Source: Clostridium disporicum (GTDB lineage: Bacteria > Bacillota > Clostridia > Clostridiales > Clostridiaceae). Taken from it: a DNA stretch of 64,000 nt. A model generated the notes under the pieces. It was not told where the DNA came from, did not search any database, and saw nothing but the letters and a program-made list of their open reading frames with translations. How positions within the stretch are numbered: the first letter of the stretch is position 1; every line of letters begins with the position of its first letter. The stretch lies in contig NZ_CYZX01000002.1 of assembly GCF_001405015.1 (NCBI RefSeq), positions 121,523 to 185,522 of the forward strand. Direction: 5' to 3'. The position numbers and the translations under genes are program-made. This document shows positions 36,429 to 44,713 of the stretch, piece by piece.

Positions 36429-37160
36429 TTGTTAAAAAAAATTATTTGTAATACTATTATATTTTTTATGCTTATTACATTAACAGCCAATGCTACTACT
36501 ATAATTGCTGTAATTGGTGAAAATAAAATAATGCTCGCAGCGGATACTAGACTTACAATTACAAAGAAGAATGGGGAAAAGATTCATGATGATACAGGAA
36601 AAAAACTATTTAAATTAAAGAATGGTGTAGGTGTAGCTTTTGCTGGAGATACAAATTCTATAAAAACTCTAAGAAGCGGTAAAGATATAATAACTAAATC
36701 AGTAAGTACAATAATAAATGATCTTAATAATTTAAGCTGTATTGAAGAACTTACAGTAGCAGATACTGCAGAGTTAATTGCAGAAAAATATGTTAATCTT
36801 TTAATAGATTATACAGGGGATATATTAGTAGTAGGTTTTGATAATGATGAGCCTGTTATTTATGGAATTAAGGCTGTAAAAGGTAGAGCTATATGGCAAG
36901 GAATTTCAGGAAAAGGAAGTTTTTGGGCTATTGGTTCAGGTAGTGAAATGATGGTAAATAAATTAAGAGAAAATGTTGGATGCGAAGAAGATAATAATAT
37001 GGATTTATGTATGGATCACTTGAAAAATCTTAAAGATAGAGAGATATTATCTATAGTTAAAGAATCTTTGCAAGAAGTAATCGATGATTATGAAGAAAAT
37101 TATAGAGAAGAGGAACGTAGTACAGGAGGAAAGGTTGAGACCCTTATAATTAAGCCTTAA
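36429..37160 (+). CDS. exported Ntn-hydrolase resembling HslV/proteasome beta
   Basis: A 243-residue protein. Residues 1-22 read as a signal peptide: two lysines, a hydrophobic core (IIFFMLITL) and TANA with Ala at -3 and -1. Cutting after Ala22 would expose Thr23. From there TTIIAVIGENKIMLAADTR aligns without gaps with HslV and proteasome beta subunits, putting Asp at mature position 17. KKLFKLKNGVGVAFAGDTN matches the Lys33 and AFAGG regions, and AIGSGS around Ser170 matches the GSG serine loop. So an exported Thr-nucleophile hydrolase is the best reading. TTG 36429 follows GGAGGAGGTG. No HslU or proteasome ATPase gene is nearby. The substrate is unknown. Confidence 0.72.
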   Translation: MLKKIICNTIIFFMLITLTANATTIIAVIGENKIMLAADTRLTITKKNGEKIHDDTGKKLFKLKNGVGVAFAGDTNSIKTLRSGKDIITKSVSTIINDLNNLSCIEELTVADTAELIAEKYVNLLIDYTGDILVVGFDNDEPVIYGIKAVKGRAIWQGISGKGSFWAIGSGSEMMVNKLRENVGCEEDNNMDLCMDHLKNLKDREILSIVKESLQEVIDDYEENYREEERSTGGKVETLIIKP

Positions 37161-37180
37161 ATATTAATTAAAAGTTGATA

Positions 37181-37216
37181 AAAATATCTATCAGTTTGGA
37201 TAGATATTTTTATTTT
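37181..37216 (+). terminator. terminator after the Ntn-hydrolase gene
   Basis: AAAATATCTATC (37181-37192) pairs with GATAGATATTTT (37199-37210), followed by TATTTT. Confidence 0.85.
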
Positions 37217-37283
37217 GATATTTATTATCAAATATGATAGAATTTCAATTAATATTTAATAAATTTAAGGTTGAGGTGAAATT

Positions 37284-37712
37284 ATGTCTTTTGAGATACT
37301 TGATAAAAATAGTGATTTAGATAACGATGCAAGAAGTTGTGTGATTTTATGTAATTTTAATGGAAAAGAACTTAAAGCAGTTAAGAATTATGCTAGTATT
37401 TTAGGGTTAAGAGATCAGATATGTTTATATTCAAAAAATGGAAATAGTATAATTAAAGATATATTAGAAGATAAAATAGATTCTAATTGTGAAGAAGGCA
37501 GAAAAGAGAAAGCTATAATATTTAATAATATATCGAATATGAAAATTAATATGTTTATAGATAATTTAAAGAAAATAAGAATAAATAATGTTCTTAAAGC
37601 GATAGTAACAGAGACATCAATAAATTGGACTTTAAATGAAGTAATAGTTAACCTTTTAAATGAAAGAGCTGCTATAAATAATGGAGATTTTTCAGATTTA
37701 CATAAAAAATAA
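37284..37712 (+). CDS. DUF3783 family protein
   Basis: A 142-residue soluble protein. CVILCNFNGKELKAVKNYA and the C-terminal KAIVTETSINWTLNEVIVNLLNERA fit the DUF3783 family, which occurs in clostridia and has no known role. The N-terminal half has alternating strands and helices. ATG 37284 follows GAGGTGA. It is flanked by terminators on both sides and so is transcribed alone. Confidence 0.7.
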   Translation: MSFEILDKNSDLDNDARSCVILCNFNGKELKAVKNYASILGLRDQICLYSKNGNSIIKDILEDKIDSNCEEGRKEKAIIFNNISNMKINMFIDNLKKIRINNVLKAIVTETSINWTLNEVIVNLLNERAAINNGDFSDLHKK

Positions 37713-37723
37713 TTATTTAGTTA

Positions 37724-37758
37724 AAGAAGTAATAAAACGATTATTACTTCTTTTTTAT
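37724..37758 (+). terminator. terminator after the DUF3783 gene
   Basis: AAGAAGTAATAA (37724-37735) pairs with TTATTACTTCTT (37741-37752), followed by TTTTATTT. Confidence 0.88.
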
Positions 37759-37908
37759 TTTGTTTATTGAATAAAATGGTAATAAAAGGTAAAATCATCT
37801 TATAAGACAAGTTTTGAGATTAATAATTTAATAATATATTAATATTTATTAAGTAAAGAAAACATACGGATAATAATAGAGTGAGAAGTTTATAGGAGGA
37901 TAGAGTAT

Positions 37909-39675
37909 ATGAATTCTCTTTATCTAAAAAATATACAGGATTCAGTTATAAGATATGCTAAAGTTATTTCTAATATATTAAAAATTGATGTTGAGATAGT
38001 AGATAAAAGTTTAAATAGAATAGCTGGAACAGGGATTTTTGAAGATAGAATAAATGAAAATATAAAGAGAAGTGGTTTTGTATATAAAGAGACTATAAAC
38101 AAAAAAAGAATTCATCTTATAGAAAATCCAGGAGAACATATACTTTGTAAAAAGTGTCCAGAAAAAGATAATTGTTTAGAGAAGATGGAGGTAAGTTTCC
38201 CAATAATATATGAAGAAAAAGTTATTGGAGTAATAGGGGTAGTATGTAGCACGGTAGAACAAAAAAGTAGGCTGTTAAATGATTTAGGTACAATAATATC
38301 ATTTATAGAACAAATATCAGAACTTATCTCGGCAAAGGTATCTGAATATACTAAGGATATGATTCAAATAAAGAGTTTAGATTTTTTTAAAGAGATAGTT
38401 AATTCTGTGAATGATGGAGTTATAGTTGTAAATTCTAATAATTCAATTAGTAGTATTAATAAAAAAGGTGCGAGTGAATTAAAATTGAAATCATCGGTAA
38501 TAAATAAACGAATATCTATTGATGAAACTGATGATAAGTTTAATGATAATAATGTTTATCAAATAAAAATAGACGATATAAAATATGAGGTAGTTGGTAG
38601 ATTAATCCAAGGATCATTAGATATAGATGAGTACAGTAAAATATTAATATTTAATAAACTTGTGAATATAAAAGAAGAAGCTGTAACTTTAACTTATGGT
38701 AATAATAAAACAGATATATCATGTATTGTTGGTGAATCTGATGCTATGAAGTCATTAAAGAAAAAAATTAAAAGCATAAGTAATTTAAAGTCAACAGTAT
38801 TGATAACAGGGGAAAGTGGGACAGGCAAAGAACTAGTAGCTAGAGCGATACATGCAGAGGGAGAACGAAGAAATAAACCTTTTATAGCTATTAATTGTGG
38901 TGCAATACCAGAATCTTTATTAGAAAGTGAATTATTTGGATATGTAAAAGGTGCTTTTTCTGGAGCGAATGTAAATGGGCGTATAGGAAAATTTGAATTA
39001 GCTAATAGAGGAGTTATATTTTTAGACGAAATCGGAGATATGCCTCTATTTTTGCAAGTTAAGTTATTGAGAGTACTTCAAGAAAAAACAGTAGTAAGGG
39101 TTGGATCTAATAAACTTACATCACTAGATATTAGAATTGTTGCAGCAACGAATAAAGATTTAAAAGAGCTTGTTAGGAAAGGGAAATTTAGAGAGGATCT
39201 CTATTATAGATTGAATGTAATACCAATAGAAGTTCCAGCTTTAAGAGAACGAGGAAAGGATTTGGCTTTATTAGTAAATGTTTTAGTGGATAAATATAAT
39301 AATCTACTTAATAAGTCTGTAAACAAAATTGATGATGAAGTATCAGAAATGTTTCGTAAATATAAGTGGCAAGGAAATGTGAGAGAGTTAGAGAATGTTG
39401 TTGAGTTTATGGTAAGCATTTCAGATGAAAGAGGTATTATAGATAAATCTATGTTGCCAGAATCTTTTATAGAAAATTATAAGGAGTTATTAAATGATAG
39501 TATAGATAGAAGTATAAATATTAAAGAAATAATACCATTAAAAGAGATTGAAAAGTTATATATAAAAAAAGCTATAGAGAAATATGGAAATACTACAGAA
39601 GGTAAAAAAATTGCAGCAAAAAAATTGGGAATTGGAATAGCTACGCTATATAGAAAAATGGATGGCTTAGAATAA
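37909..39675 (+). CDS. ygeV: sigma-54-dependent activator, YgeV-like
   Basis: A 588-residue enhancer-binding protein. The N-terminal sensor region holds a CxxCx5C cluster (Cys80, Cys83, Cys89) before a GAF-like strand set, then a PAS-like segment (about 160-230). The AAA+ domain has Walker A GESGTGKE at 301-308, the sigma-54 contact loop GAFSGA at 348 (a T-to-S variant of GAFTGA) and FLDEIGDMP. A Fis-type helix-turn-helix (KKLGIGIATLYRKM) ends the protein. It lies directly upstream of ygeY and matches E. coli YgeV in length and position, so it probably activates the locus from the palindromes at 39676-39764. The inducer may be a purine product or redox state. Confidence 0.88.
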   Translation: MNSLYLKNIQDSVIRYAKVISNILKIDVEIVDKSLNRIAGTGIFEDRINENIKRSGFVYKETINKKRIHLIENPGEHILCKKCPEKDNCLEKMEVSFPIIYEEKVIGVIGVVCSTVEQKSRLLNDLGTIISFIEQISELISAKVSEYTKDMIQIKSLDFFKEIVNSVNDGVIVVNSNNSISSINKKGASELKLKSSVINKRISIDETDDKFNDNNVYQIKIDDIKYEVVGRLIQGSLDIDEYSKILIFNKLVNIKEEAVTLTYGNNKTDISCIVGESDAMKSLKKKIKSISNLKSTVLITGESGTGKELVARAIHAEGERRNKPFIAINCGAIPESLLESELFGYVKGAFSGANVNGRIGKFELANRGVIFLDEIGDMPLFLQVKLLRVLQEKTVVRVGSNKLTSLDIRIVAATNKDLKELVRKGKFREDLYYRLNVIPIEVPALRERGKDLALLVNVLVDKYNNLLNKSVNKIDDEVSEMFRKYKWQGNVRELENVVEFMVSISDERGIIDKSMLPESFIENYKELLNDSIDRSINIKEIIPLKEIEKLYIKKAIEKYGNTTEGKKIAAKKLGIGIATLYRKMDGLE

Positions 39676-39764
39676 TTATCAAAATGATAAAATACTAACA
39701 AAGATATGAAAATTAAAGGATTAAGACAGATTATCAAAATGATAAGTAGTTATCATTTTGATAA
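39676..39764. promoter_or_regulatory. three palindromic sites, candidate activator (UAS) boxes
   Basis: TTATCAAAATGATAA occurs at 39676-39690 and 39731-39745, and its complement TTATCATTTTGATAA at 39750-39764. Each is a TTATCA/TGATAA inverted repeat. They lie 100-180 bases upstream of the -24/-12 promoter, the normal distance for sigma-54 activator sites. Confidence 0.7.
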
Positions 39765-39772
39765 TTTTTTTA
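39730..39772 (+). terminator. ygeV terminator built from two activator boxes
   Basis: ATTATCAAAATGATAA (39730-39745) and its exact complement (39750-39765) form a 16-base stem with a GTAG loop, followed by a run of Ts. The second and third candidate boxes are the arms of this terminator. Confidence 0.8.
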
Positions 39773-39854
39773 AATTTCAATATAAATAATTCTAGATAGA
39801 GGCTTTAAAAAACGTGAATAAATGGTGAAAAAAATTAAATTTTTATTTTTATAT

Positions 39855-39872
39855 TTGGCATGAGTTTTGCTT
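39855..39872 (+). promoter_or_regulatory. sigma-54 (-24/-12) promoter of the ygeY operon
   Basis: TTGGCATGAGTTTTGCTT has GG (39857-39858) and GC (39869-39870) exactly 12 bases apart, matching TGGCAC-N5-TTGCW. It is 45 bases before the ygeY start. Confidence 0.88.
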
Positions 39873-39914
39873 TATTAATAATTGTAATAAAAAAAACTTT
39901 GTAGGAGGATTGTT

Positions 39915-41117
39915 ATGGATTTCAATAAGATTAAAGAACGTGCTAAGAGTTACGAAAGTAAGATGACAAGATTTTTAAGAGACTTAATAGCTATACCAGG
40001 AGAAAGTTCTGAAGAGGAAGGTGTTATTAAAAGAATAGCAGAAGAAATGAGAAGTTTAGAATTTGATAAAGTTGAAATAGATAAAATGGGTAATGTATTA
40101 GGATATATGGGAACAGGTAAAACTTTAATAGCCTATGATGCTCATATTGATACAGTTGGACTTGGGGAATTAAGCAATTGGACGTTTGATCCTTATGAAG
40201 GATATGAAACAGAAAGTGAAATAGGTGGACGTGGAGCATCAGACCAATTAGGAGGGATAGTTTCTGCAACATATGGAGCTAAAATAATGAAAGATTTAGG
40301 GCTTTTATCAGATAAATATACTGTACTAGTAACTGGAACAGTTCAAGAAGAAGATTGTGACGGACTTTGTTGGCAATATATATATAACGAATCTGAAATA
40401 AAACCAGAATTTGTTGTAATTACAGAACCAACTAATGGAAATATTTATAGAGGACAACGTGGACGTATGGAGATAAGAGTAGAAGTTAAAGGTGTATCAT
40501 GCCATGGTTCTGCTCCAGAAAGAGGAGATAATGCTATTTATAAAATGGCTGATATACTTCAAGAAATAAGAGTATTAAATGATAACTTACATTATGATCC
40601 ATTCTTAGGAAAAGGAACAATAACAGTTTCACAAATATTCTATAATTCACCATCACGCTGTGCAGTAGCTGATATGTGTGCAATTTCATTAGACAGACGT
40701 TTAACAGATGGAGAAACTTATGAAATGGCTTTAGAAGAAGTAAGAAATTTACCTTTTGCTAAGAAATATAATGCAGAAGTTACTATGTATAAATATGAAA
40801 GACCAAGCTGGACAGGCCTTATTTATCCAACAGATTGCTACTTCCCAACATGGGTAATTCCGGAAGAAGCACCAGCAACACAAGCTATGGTTAAAGCATA
40901 TGAAGGAATGTACGGAACACCTAAAGTTGATAAATGGACATTCTCTACTAATGGAGTTTCTATAATGGGTAGATATGGAATACCTTGTATAGGATTCGGA
41001 CCAGGTAAAGAGGAAGAAGCCCATGCGCCAAATGAAAAGACTTGGAAAGCTGATTTAGTTAAATGTGCGGCAGTTTATGCAGCAGTTCCAACTTTATATT
41101 GTGAAGATAAAGAATAA
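39915..41117 (+). CDS. ygeY: M20 family metallohydrolase YgeY
   Basis: A 400-residue dinuclear zinc amidohydrolase/peptidase of the ArgE/DapE type. Metal-binding blocks are visible: AYDAHIDTVG, GRGASDQLGGIVSA, VQEEDCDGLCW and the dimerisation segment KGVSCHGSAPERGDNAI, with CIGFGPGKEEEAHAPNE near the end. Its length fits E. coli YgeY (about 400). It is the first gene of the sigma-54-dependent operon and sits beside ygeW and ygeX, a combination linked to anaerobic purine and uric acid breakdown. Its exact substrate is not read from sequence. Confidence 0.88.
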   Translation: MDFNKIKERAKSYESKMTRFLRDLIAIPGESSEEEGVIKRIAEEMRSLEFDKVEIDKMGNVLGYMGTGKTLIAYDAHIDTVGLGELSNWTFDPYEGYETESEIGGRGASDQLGGIVSATYGAKIMKDLGLLSDKYTVLVTGTVQEEDCDGLCWQYIYNESEIKPEFVVITEPTNGNIYRGQRGRMEIRVEVKGVSCHGSAPERGDNAIYKMADILQEIRVLNDNLHYDPFLGKGTITVSQIFYNSPSRCAVADMCAISLDRRLTDGETYEMALEEVRNLPFAKKYNAEVTMYKYERPSWTGLIYPTDCYFPTWVIPEEAPATQAMVKAYEGMYGTPKVDKWTFSTNGVSIMGRYGIPCIGFGPGKEEEAHAPNEKTWKADLVKCAAVYAAVPTLYCEDKE

Positions 41118-41169
41118 TTAAAATATTTAAATTTATATATAAGAAGTGAGAGAAAAGGAGAATACGAAT

Positions 41170-42363
41170 ATGGCGTTAATGGATAAGTATATAGAAAAAT
41201 TAAATGGATTAGATTTGAAGGAAATGTATAACAATGATTTTTTCTTAACATGGGAAAAATCAGATGACGAAATCCAAGGGGTATTTACTATAGCAGAAGC
41301 TCTTAGAGAATTAAGAAAGAATAATATTTCATCTAAAATATTTGATTCAGGTTTAGGAATATCTTTATTTAGAGATAATTCTACAAGAACTAGATTTAGC
41401 TTTGCTTCAGCTTGTAATCTTTTAGGTTTAGAGGTTCAAGATTTAGATGAAGGTAAATCTCAAATAGCTCATGGTGAGACTGTAAGAGAAACAGCAAACA
41501 TGATTTCATTTATGGCTGATGTTATAGGTATACGTGATGATATGTATATTGGAAAAGGTAATACCTATATGAGAAATGTATCTGAAGCAGTTCAAGAAGG
41601 ATATAGGAATGGAGTTCTTGAACAAAGACCAACACTTGTAAATTTGCAATGTGATATTGATCATCCAACTCAGGCTATGGCAGATGCACTTCATTTAATA
41701 AATGAATTTGGGGGAGTTGAAAACTTAAAAGGTAAAAAAGTTGCAATGACATGGGCTTATTCACCATCATACGGTAAGCCATTATCAGTACCACAAGGTA
41801 TTATAGGTTTATTAACTAGATTTGGTATGGATGTTGTACTTGCTCATCCAGAAGGTTATGAGGTTATGGGAGATGTTGAAGAAGTAGCTAGAAGAAACGC
41901 TGAAAAGTCAGGTGGATCATTTACTAAAACTAATTCTATGGAAGAAGCATTTAAGGATGCAGATATAGTATATCCTAAGAGCTGGGCACCGTTTGTTGCA
42001 ATGGAAAAACGTACAGACTTATATGGAAAAGGTGATTTAGAGGGAATTAAGGAGTTAGAAAAAGAATTATTAGCACATAATGCTAATCACAAAGATTGGG
42101 AATGTACTGAAGAAATGATGAAATTAACTAAGGATGGCTCAGCACTTTATTTACACTGCTTACCTGCAGATATAACTGGTGTAAGCTGTGAAGCAGGTGA
42201 AGTAGCAGCATCTGTTTTTGATAGATATAGAGATCCTTTATATAAAGAAGCTAGCTTTAAACCATATATAATAGCTGCAATGATATTTTTAAGCAAGGTT
42301 AAAAATCCTCAAGAGATTTTAGCTAAATTAGAAAATGATAATAAAGCTAGAAAATTAAAATAG
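41170..42363 (+). CDS. ygeW: YgeW-type carbamoyltransferase
   Basis: A 397-residue member of the aspartate/ornithine carbamoyltransferase superfamily. The start is ATG 41170, nine bases after AAAAGGAG; the in-frame GTG at 41146 precedes that site. The carbamoyl phosphate motif is DNSTRTRFSFASA, followed by DIDHPTQAMADALHL and YLHCLPADITGVSCEAGE. Its length is that of E. coli YgeW. Running in reverse it would release carbamoyl phosphate from a ureido compound for the carbamate kinase encoded next, yielding ATP. Confidence 0.9.
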   Translation: MALMDKYIEKLNGLDLKEMYNNDFFLTWEKSDDEIQGVFTIAEALRELRKNNISSKIFDSGLGISLFRDNSTRTRFSFASACNLLGLEVQDLDEGKSQIAHGETVRETANMISFMADVIGIRDDMYIGKGNTYMRNVSEAVQEGYRNGVLEQRPTLVNLQCDIDHPTQAMADALHLINEFGGVENLKGKKVAMTWAYSPSYGKPLSVPQGIIGLLTRFGMDVVLAHPEGYEVMGDVEEVARRNAEKSGGSFTKTNSMEEAFKDADIVYPKSWAPFVAMEKRTDLYGKGDLEGIKELEKELLAHNANHKDWECTEEMMKLTKDGSALYLHCLPADITGVSCEAGEVAASVFDRYRDPLYKEASFKPYIIAAMIFLSKVKNPQEILAKLENDNKARKLK

Positions 42364-42402
42364 TATATTATAGAATAGTTAAGGATGAAATTTTATTAAA
42401 TT

Positions 42403-42487
42403 AAAAGGTAGTGAATAGCATCTGTATTAAAAGAAAAGATAATACTAATTGAAGGTAAATTTTCAATAGTGGCTAAGCTACCTTTTT
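42403..42487. other. long-looped inverted repeat between ygeW and the carbamate kinase gene
   Basis: AAAAGGTAG (42403-42411) pairs with CTACCTTTT (42478-42486) around a 66-base loop that contains the smaller hairpin ATTGAA/TTCAAT. It could be an attenuator or processing site; no known riboswitch consensus is visible. Confidence 0.35.
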
Positions 42488-42531
42488 AATTATTTATAGT
42501 ATTAAGTTACGGTTTTGAAAGGAGAAAATTA

Positions 42532-43461
42532 ATGAGCAAAGTAGTTATTGCTTTAGGAGGAAACGCTTTAGGAAATAATTTGGAGGAGCAAATGGTAGCT
42601 GTAAGATCTACAGCTAAAGCAATTATAGATTTAATTGAAGATGGGAATGAAGTTATAGTTTCTCATGGAAACGGGCCTCAAGTTGGTATGATAAATTTGG
42701 CTATGACAGAACTTGGTAAAAATTATCCTAAGTATTCATTGTGTCCAATGTCTGTTTGTGTTGCAATGAGCCAAGGATATATAGGATATGATCTTCAAAA
42801 TGCCTTAAGAGAAGAACTTCTAGAAAGAGGTATAAATAAAAGTGTATCTACAATAATAACTCAGGTTGAAGTAGATAAAAATGATGCTGCATTTACTAAT
42901 CCAACAAAACCAATTGGCGGATTTATGACTAAAGAAGAAGCAGATTTAATGGTCCAAAAAGGTGAAAATGTAATAGAGGATGCTGGTAGGGGATATAGAA
43001 GAGTCGTAGCTTCACCAAAACCTAAGAGCATAGTAGAAATTGAAACTATAAAAACTTTAGCAGATGCTGGGCACGTGGTAGTTGCTTGTGGTGGTGGAGG
43101 AATTCCAGTTATAAAGAAAGATGGTAAATTAAAAGGTGTTGATGCTGTAATAGATAAGGATTTTGCAAGTTGTGAATTAGCTAAGGAATTAGATGCTGAT
43201 TGCCTTATTATATTAACTGCGGTAGAAAAAGCAGCTATAAATTACGGGAAAGAAAATCAAAAATGGCTTGATGATGTAAAGGTTGAAGAAATGAAAATGT
43301 ACGTAGAAGAAGGGCAATTTGCTCCTGGATCAATGAAGCCTAAGGTTGAGGCTGCCATAGAATTTGCAGAATCAAAAGAAGGCCGTTATGCGTTAATAAC
43401 ACTATTAGAAAGAGCTAAGGATGGAATAGCTGGTAAAACAGGAACAAGAATAAGCAAATAG
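42532..43461 (+). CDS. arcC: carbamate kinase
   Basis: Transfers phosphate from carbamoyl phosphate to ADP, giving ATP plus ammonia and carbon dioxide. The 309 residues start VVIALGGNALGNN and include SHGNGPQVGMINLA, VVACGGGGIPVIKKDG, DKDFASCELAKELDADCLIILT and the C-terminal GTRISK. ATG 42532 follows AAAGGAG. The E. coli counterpart in the equivalent locus is YqeA. It follows ygeW after a 168-base gap. Confidence 0.94.
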   Translation: MSKVVIALGGNALGNNLEEQMVAVRSTAKAIIDLIEDGNEVIVSHGNGPQVGMINLAMTELGKNYPKYSLCPMSVCVAMSQGYIGYDLQNALREELLERGINKSVSTIITQVEVDKNDAAFTNPTKPIGGFMTKEEADLMVQKGENVIEDAGRGYRRVVASPKPKSIVEIETIKTLADAGHVVVACGGGGIPVIKKDGKLKGVDAVIDKDFASCELAKELDADCLIILTAVEKAAINYGKENQKWLDDVKVEEMKMYVEEGQFAPGSMKPKVEAAIEFAESKEGRYALITLLERAKDGIAGKTGTRISK

Positions 43462-43483
43462 AGTATAAAAGGGGAATGGGGAA

Positions 43484-44698
43484 ATGAGGGGAAAAATAAA
43501 ATGGAAGGTAAATACTTTACCTCATAATAAAGAAGAAATAGATTTAGAATTTTTATCTGAAAAAGAAATAAGGAAAGCTAGAGAGTTTCATTCTAGTTTT
43601 CCACAATATAAGGAAACACCACTTGTTGCATTAGATAAGCTTAGTGAATATTTAGGTTTAGGTGGAATTTATATAAAAGATGAGTCATATAGATTTGGAC
43701 TTAATGCATTTAAGGTTCTTGGAGGCTCTTTTGCTATGGCTCAATATATGGCTCAAAGATTAGGTAAAGATATATCAGAACTTCCATATGAAAAGCTTAT
43801 TTCAGATGAAGTTAGAAAGGAATTAGGAGATATAACTTTTGTAACTGCTACTGATGGGAATCATGGAAGAGGTGTAGCTTGGACAGCAAATAAATTAAGA
43901 CAAAAGTCCGTAGTTTATATGCCTAAAGGCTCTTCTTTAACTAGATTAGAGAATATTAGAAAAGAAGGTGCTGATGCTTCTATAACAGATATGAATTATG
44001 ATGAAGCTGTTAGGCTTGCTGCAAAGTACGCAGATGAGCATAATGGTGTAGTTATTCAAGATACTGCCTGGGATGGATATGAGGATATTCCAGCGTGGAT
44101 TATGGAAGGCTACGGGACTATGGGGCTTGAAGCATTAAATCAATTAAGAAGCTATGGAGTAGAAAGGCCAACACATATATTTCTACAAGCAGGTGTTGGA
44201 TCATTAGCTGGTGGAATTCAAGGATTCTTTGCATCTATATTTGGAGATGATTGTCCAAAAACTACAATAGTTGAAGCTAGTGAAGCAGCTTGTCTTTATA
44301 AATCAGCAGTAGCTAATGATGGAAATCTTAGGGTAGTAGATGGAGATATGCCAACTATTATGGCAGGTCTTGCTTGTGGAGAAGGAAATACAATAGGGTG
44401 GAAGGTTCTTAAGAACTATTCAAAGCTATTCGTTTCTTGTCCTGACTATGTTGCAGCAAATGGAATGAGAATTCTTGGTAATCCAATGAAAGGTGATACT
44501 AAAGTAGTTTCTGGAGAATCAGGAGCAGTAACTTTAGGGCTTATATATGAAATCATGACTAATACTGAATACAAAGAATTAAAAGATACTTTAGGATTAG
44601 ACGAAAACTCAAAAATATTATTGTTTAGTACAGAAGGAGATACAGACCCAGATAAGTATAAGAAGATTGTTTGGGAAGGCGAATACGGAAAAGAATAA
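43484..44698 (+). CDS. ygeX: diaminopropionate ammonia-lyase
   Basis: PLP fold type II enzyme (404 residues) that splits 2,3-diaminopropionate into pyruvate and ammonia. The Schiff-base Lys77 is in GLNAFKVLGGSFAMA. Other blocks are VTATDGNHGRGVAWTA, the QAGVGSLAGGIQGFFA phosphate loop and GESGAVTLGLIYEI. It is 22 bases after the carbamate kinase gene and 15 bases before ssnA, so the three are cotranslated from one message. Confidence 0.93.
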   Translation: MRGKIKWKVNTLPHNKEEIDLEFLSEKEIRKAREFHSSFPQYKETPLVALDKLSEYLGLGGIYIKDESYRFGLNAFKVLGGSFAMAQYMAQRLGKDISELPYEKLISDEVRKELGDITFVTATDGNHGRGVAWTANKLRQKSVVYMPKGSSLTRLENIRKEGADASITDMNYDEAVRLAAKYADEHNGVVIQDTAWDGYEDIPAWIMEGYGTMGLEALNQLRSYGVERPTHIFLQAGVGSLAGGIQGFFASIFGDDCPKTTIVEASEAACLYKSAVANDGNLRVVDGDMPTIMAGLACGEGNTIGWKVLKNYSKLFVSCPDYVAANGMRILGNPMKGDTKVVSGESGAVTLGLIYEIMTNTEYKELKDTLGLDENSKILLFSTEGDTDPDKYKKIVWEGEYGKE

Positions 44699-44713
44699 AG
44701 TTAGGAGATAGTT

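Noticed and set aside
39676..39764. Three repeats as a miniature CRISPR array
   Set aside because: Units are 15 bases, palindromic, unevenly spaced and one is inverted; no cas genes. An activator-site/terminator reading fits better.
40027..41024. Minus-strand ORFs inside ygeY
   Set aside because: Histidine/phenylalanine-rich translations without ribosome sites; shadows of the ygeY coding sequence.
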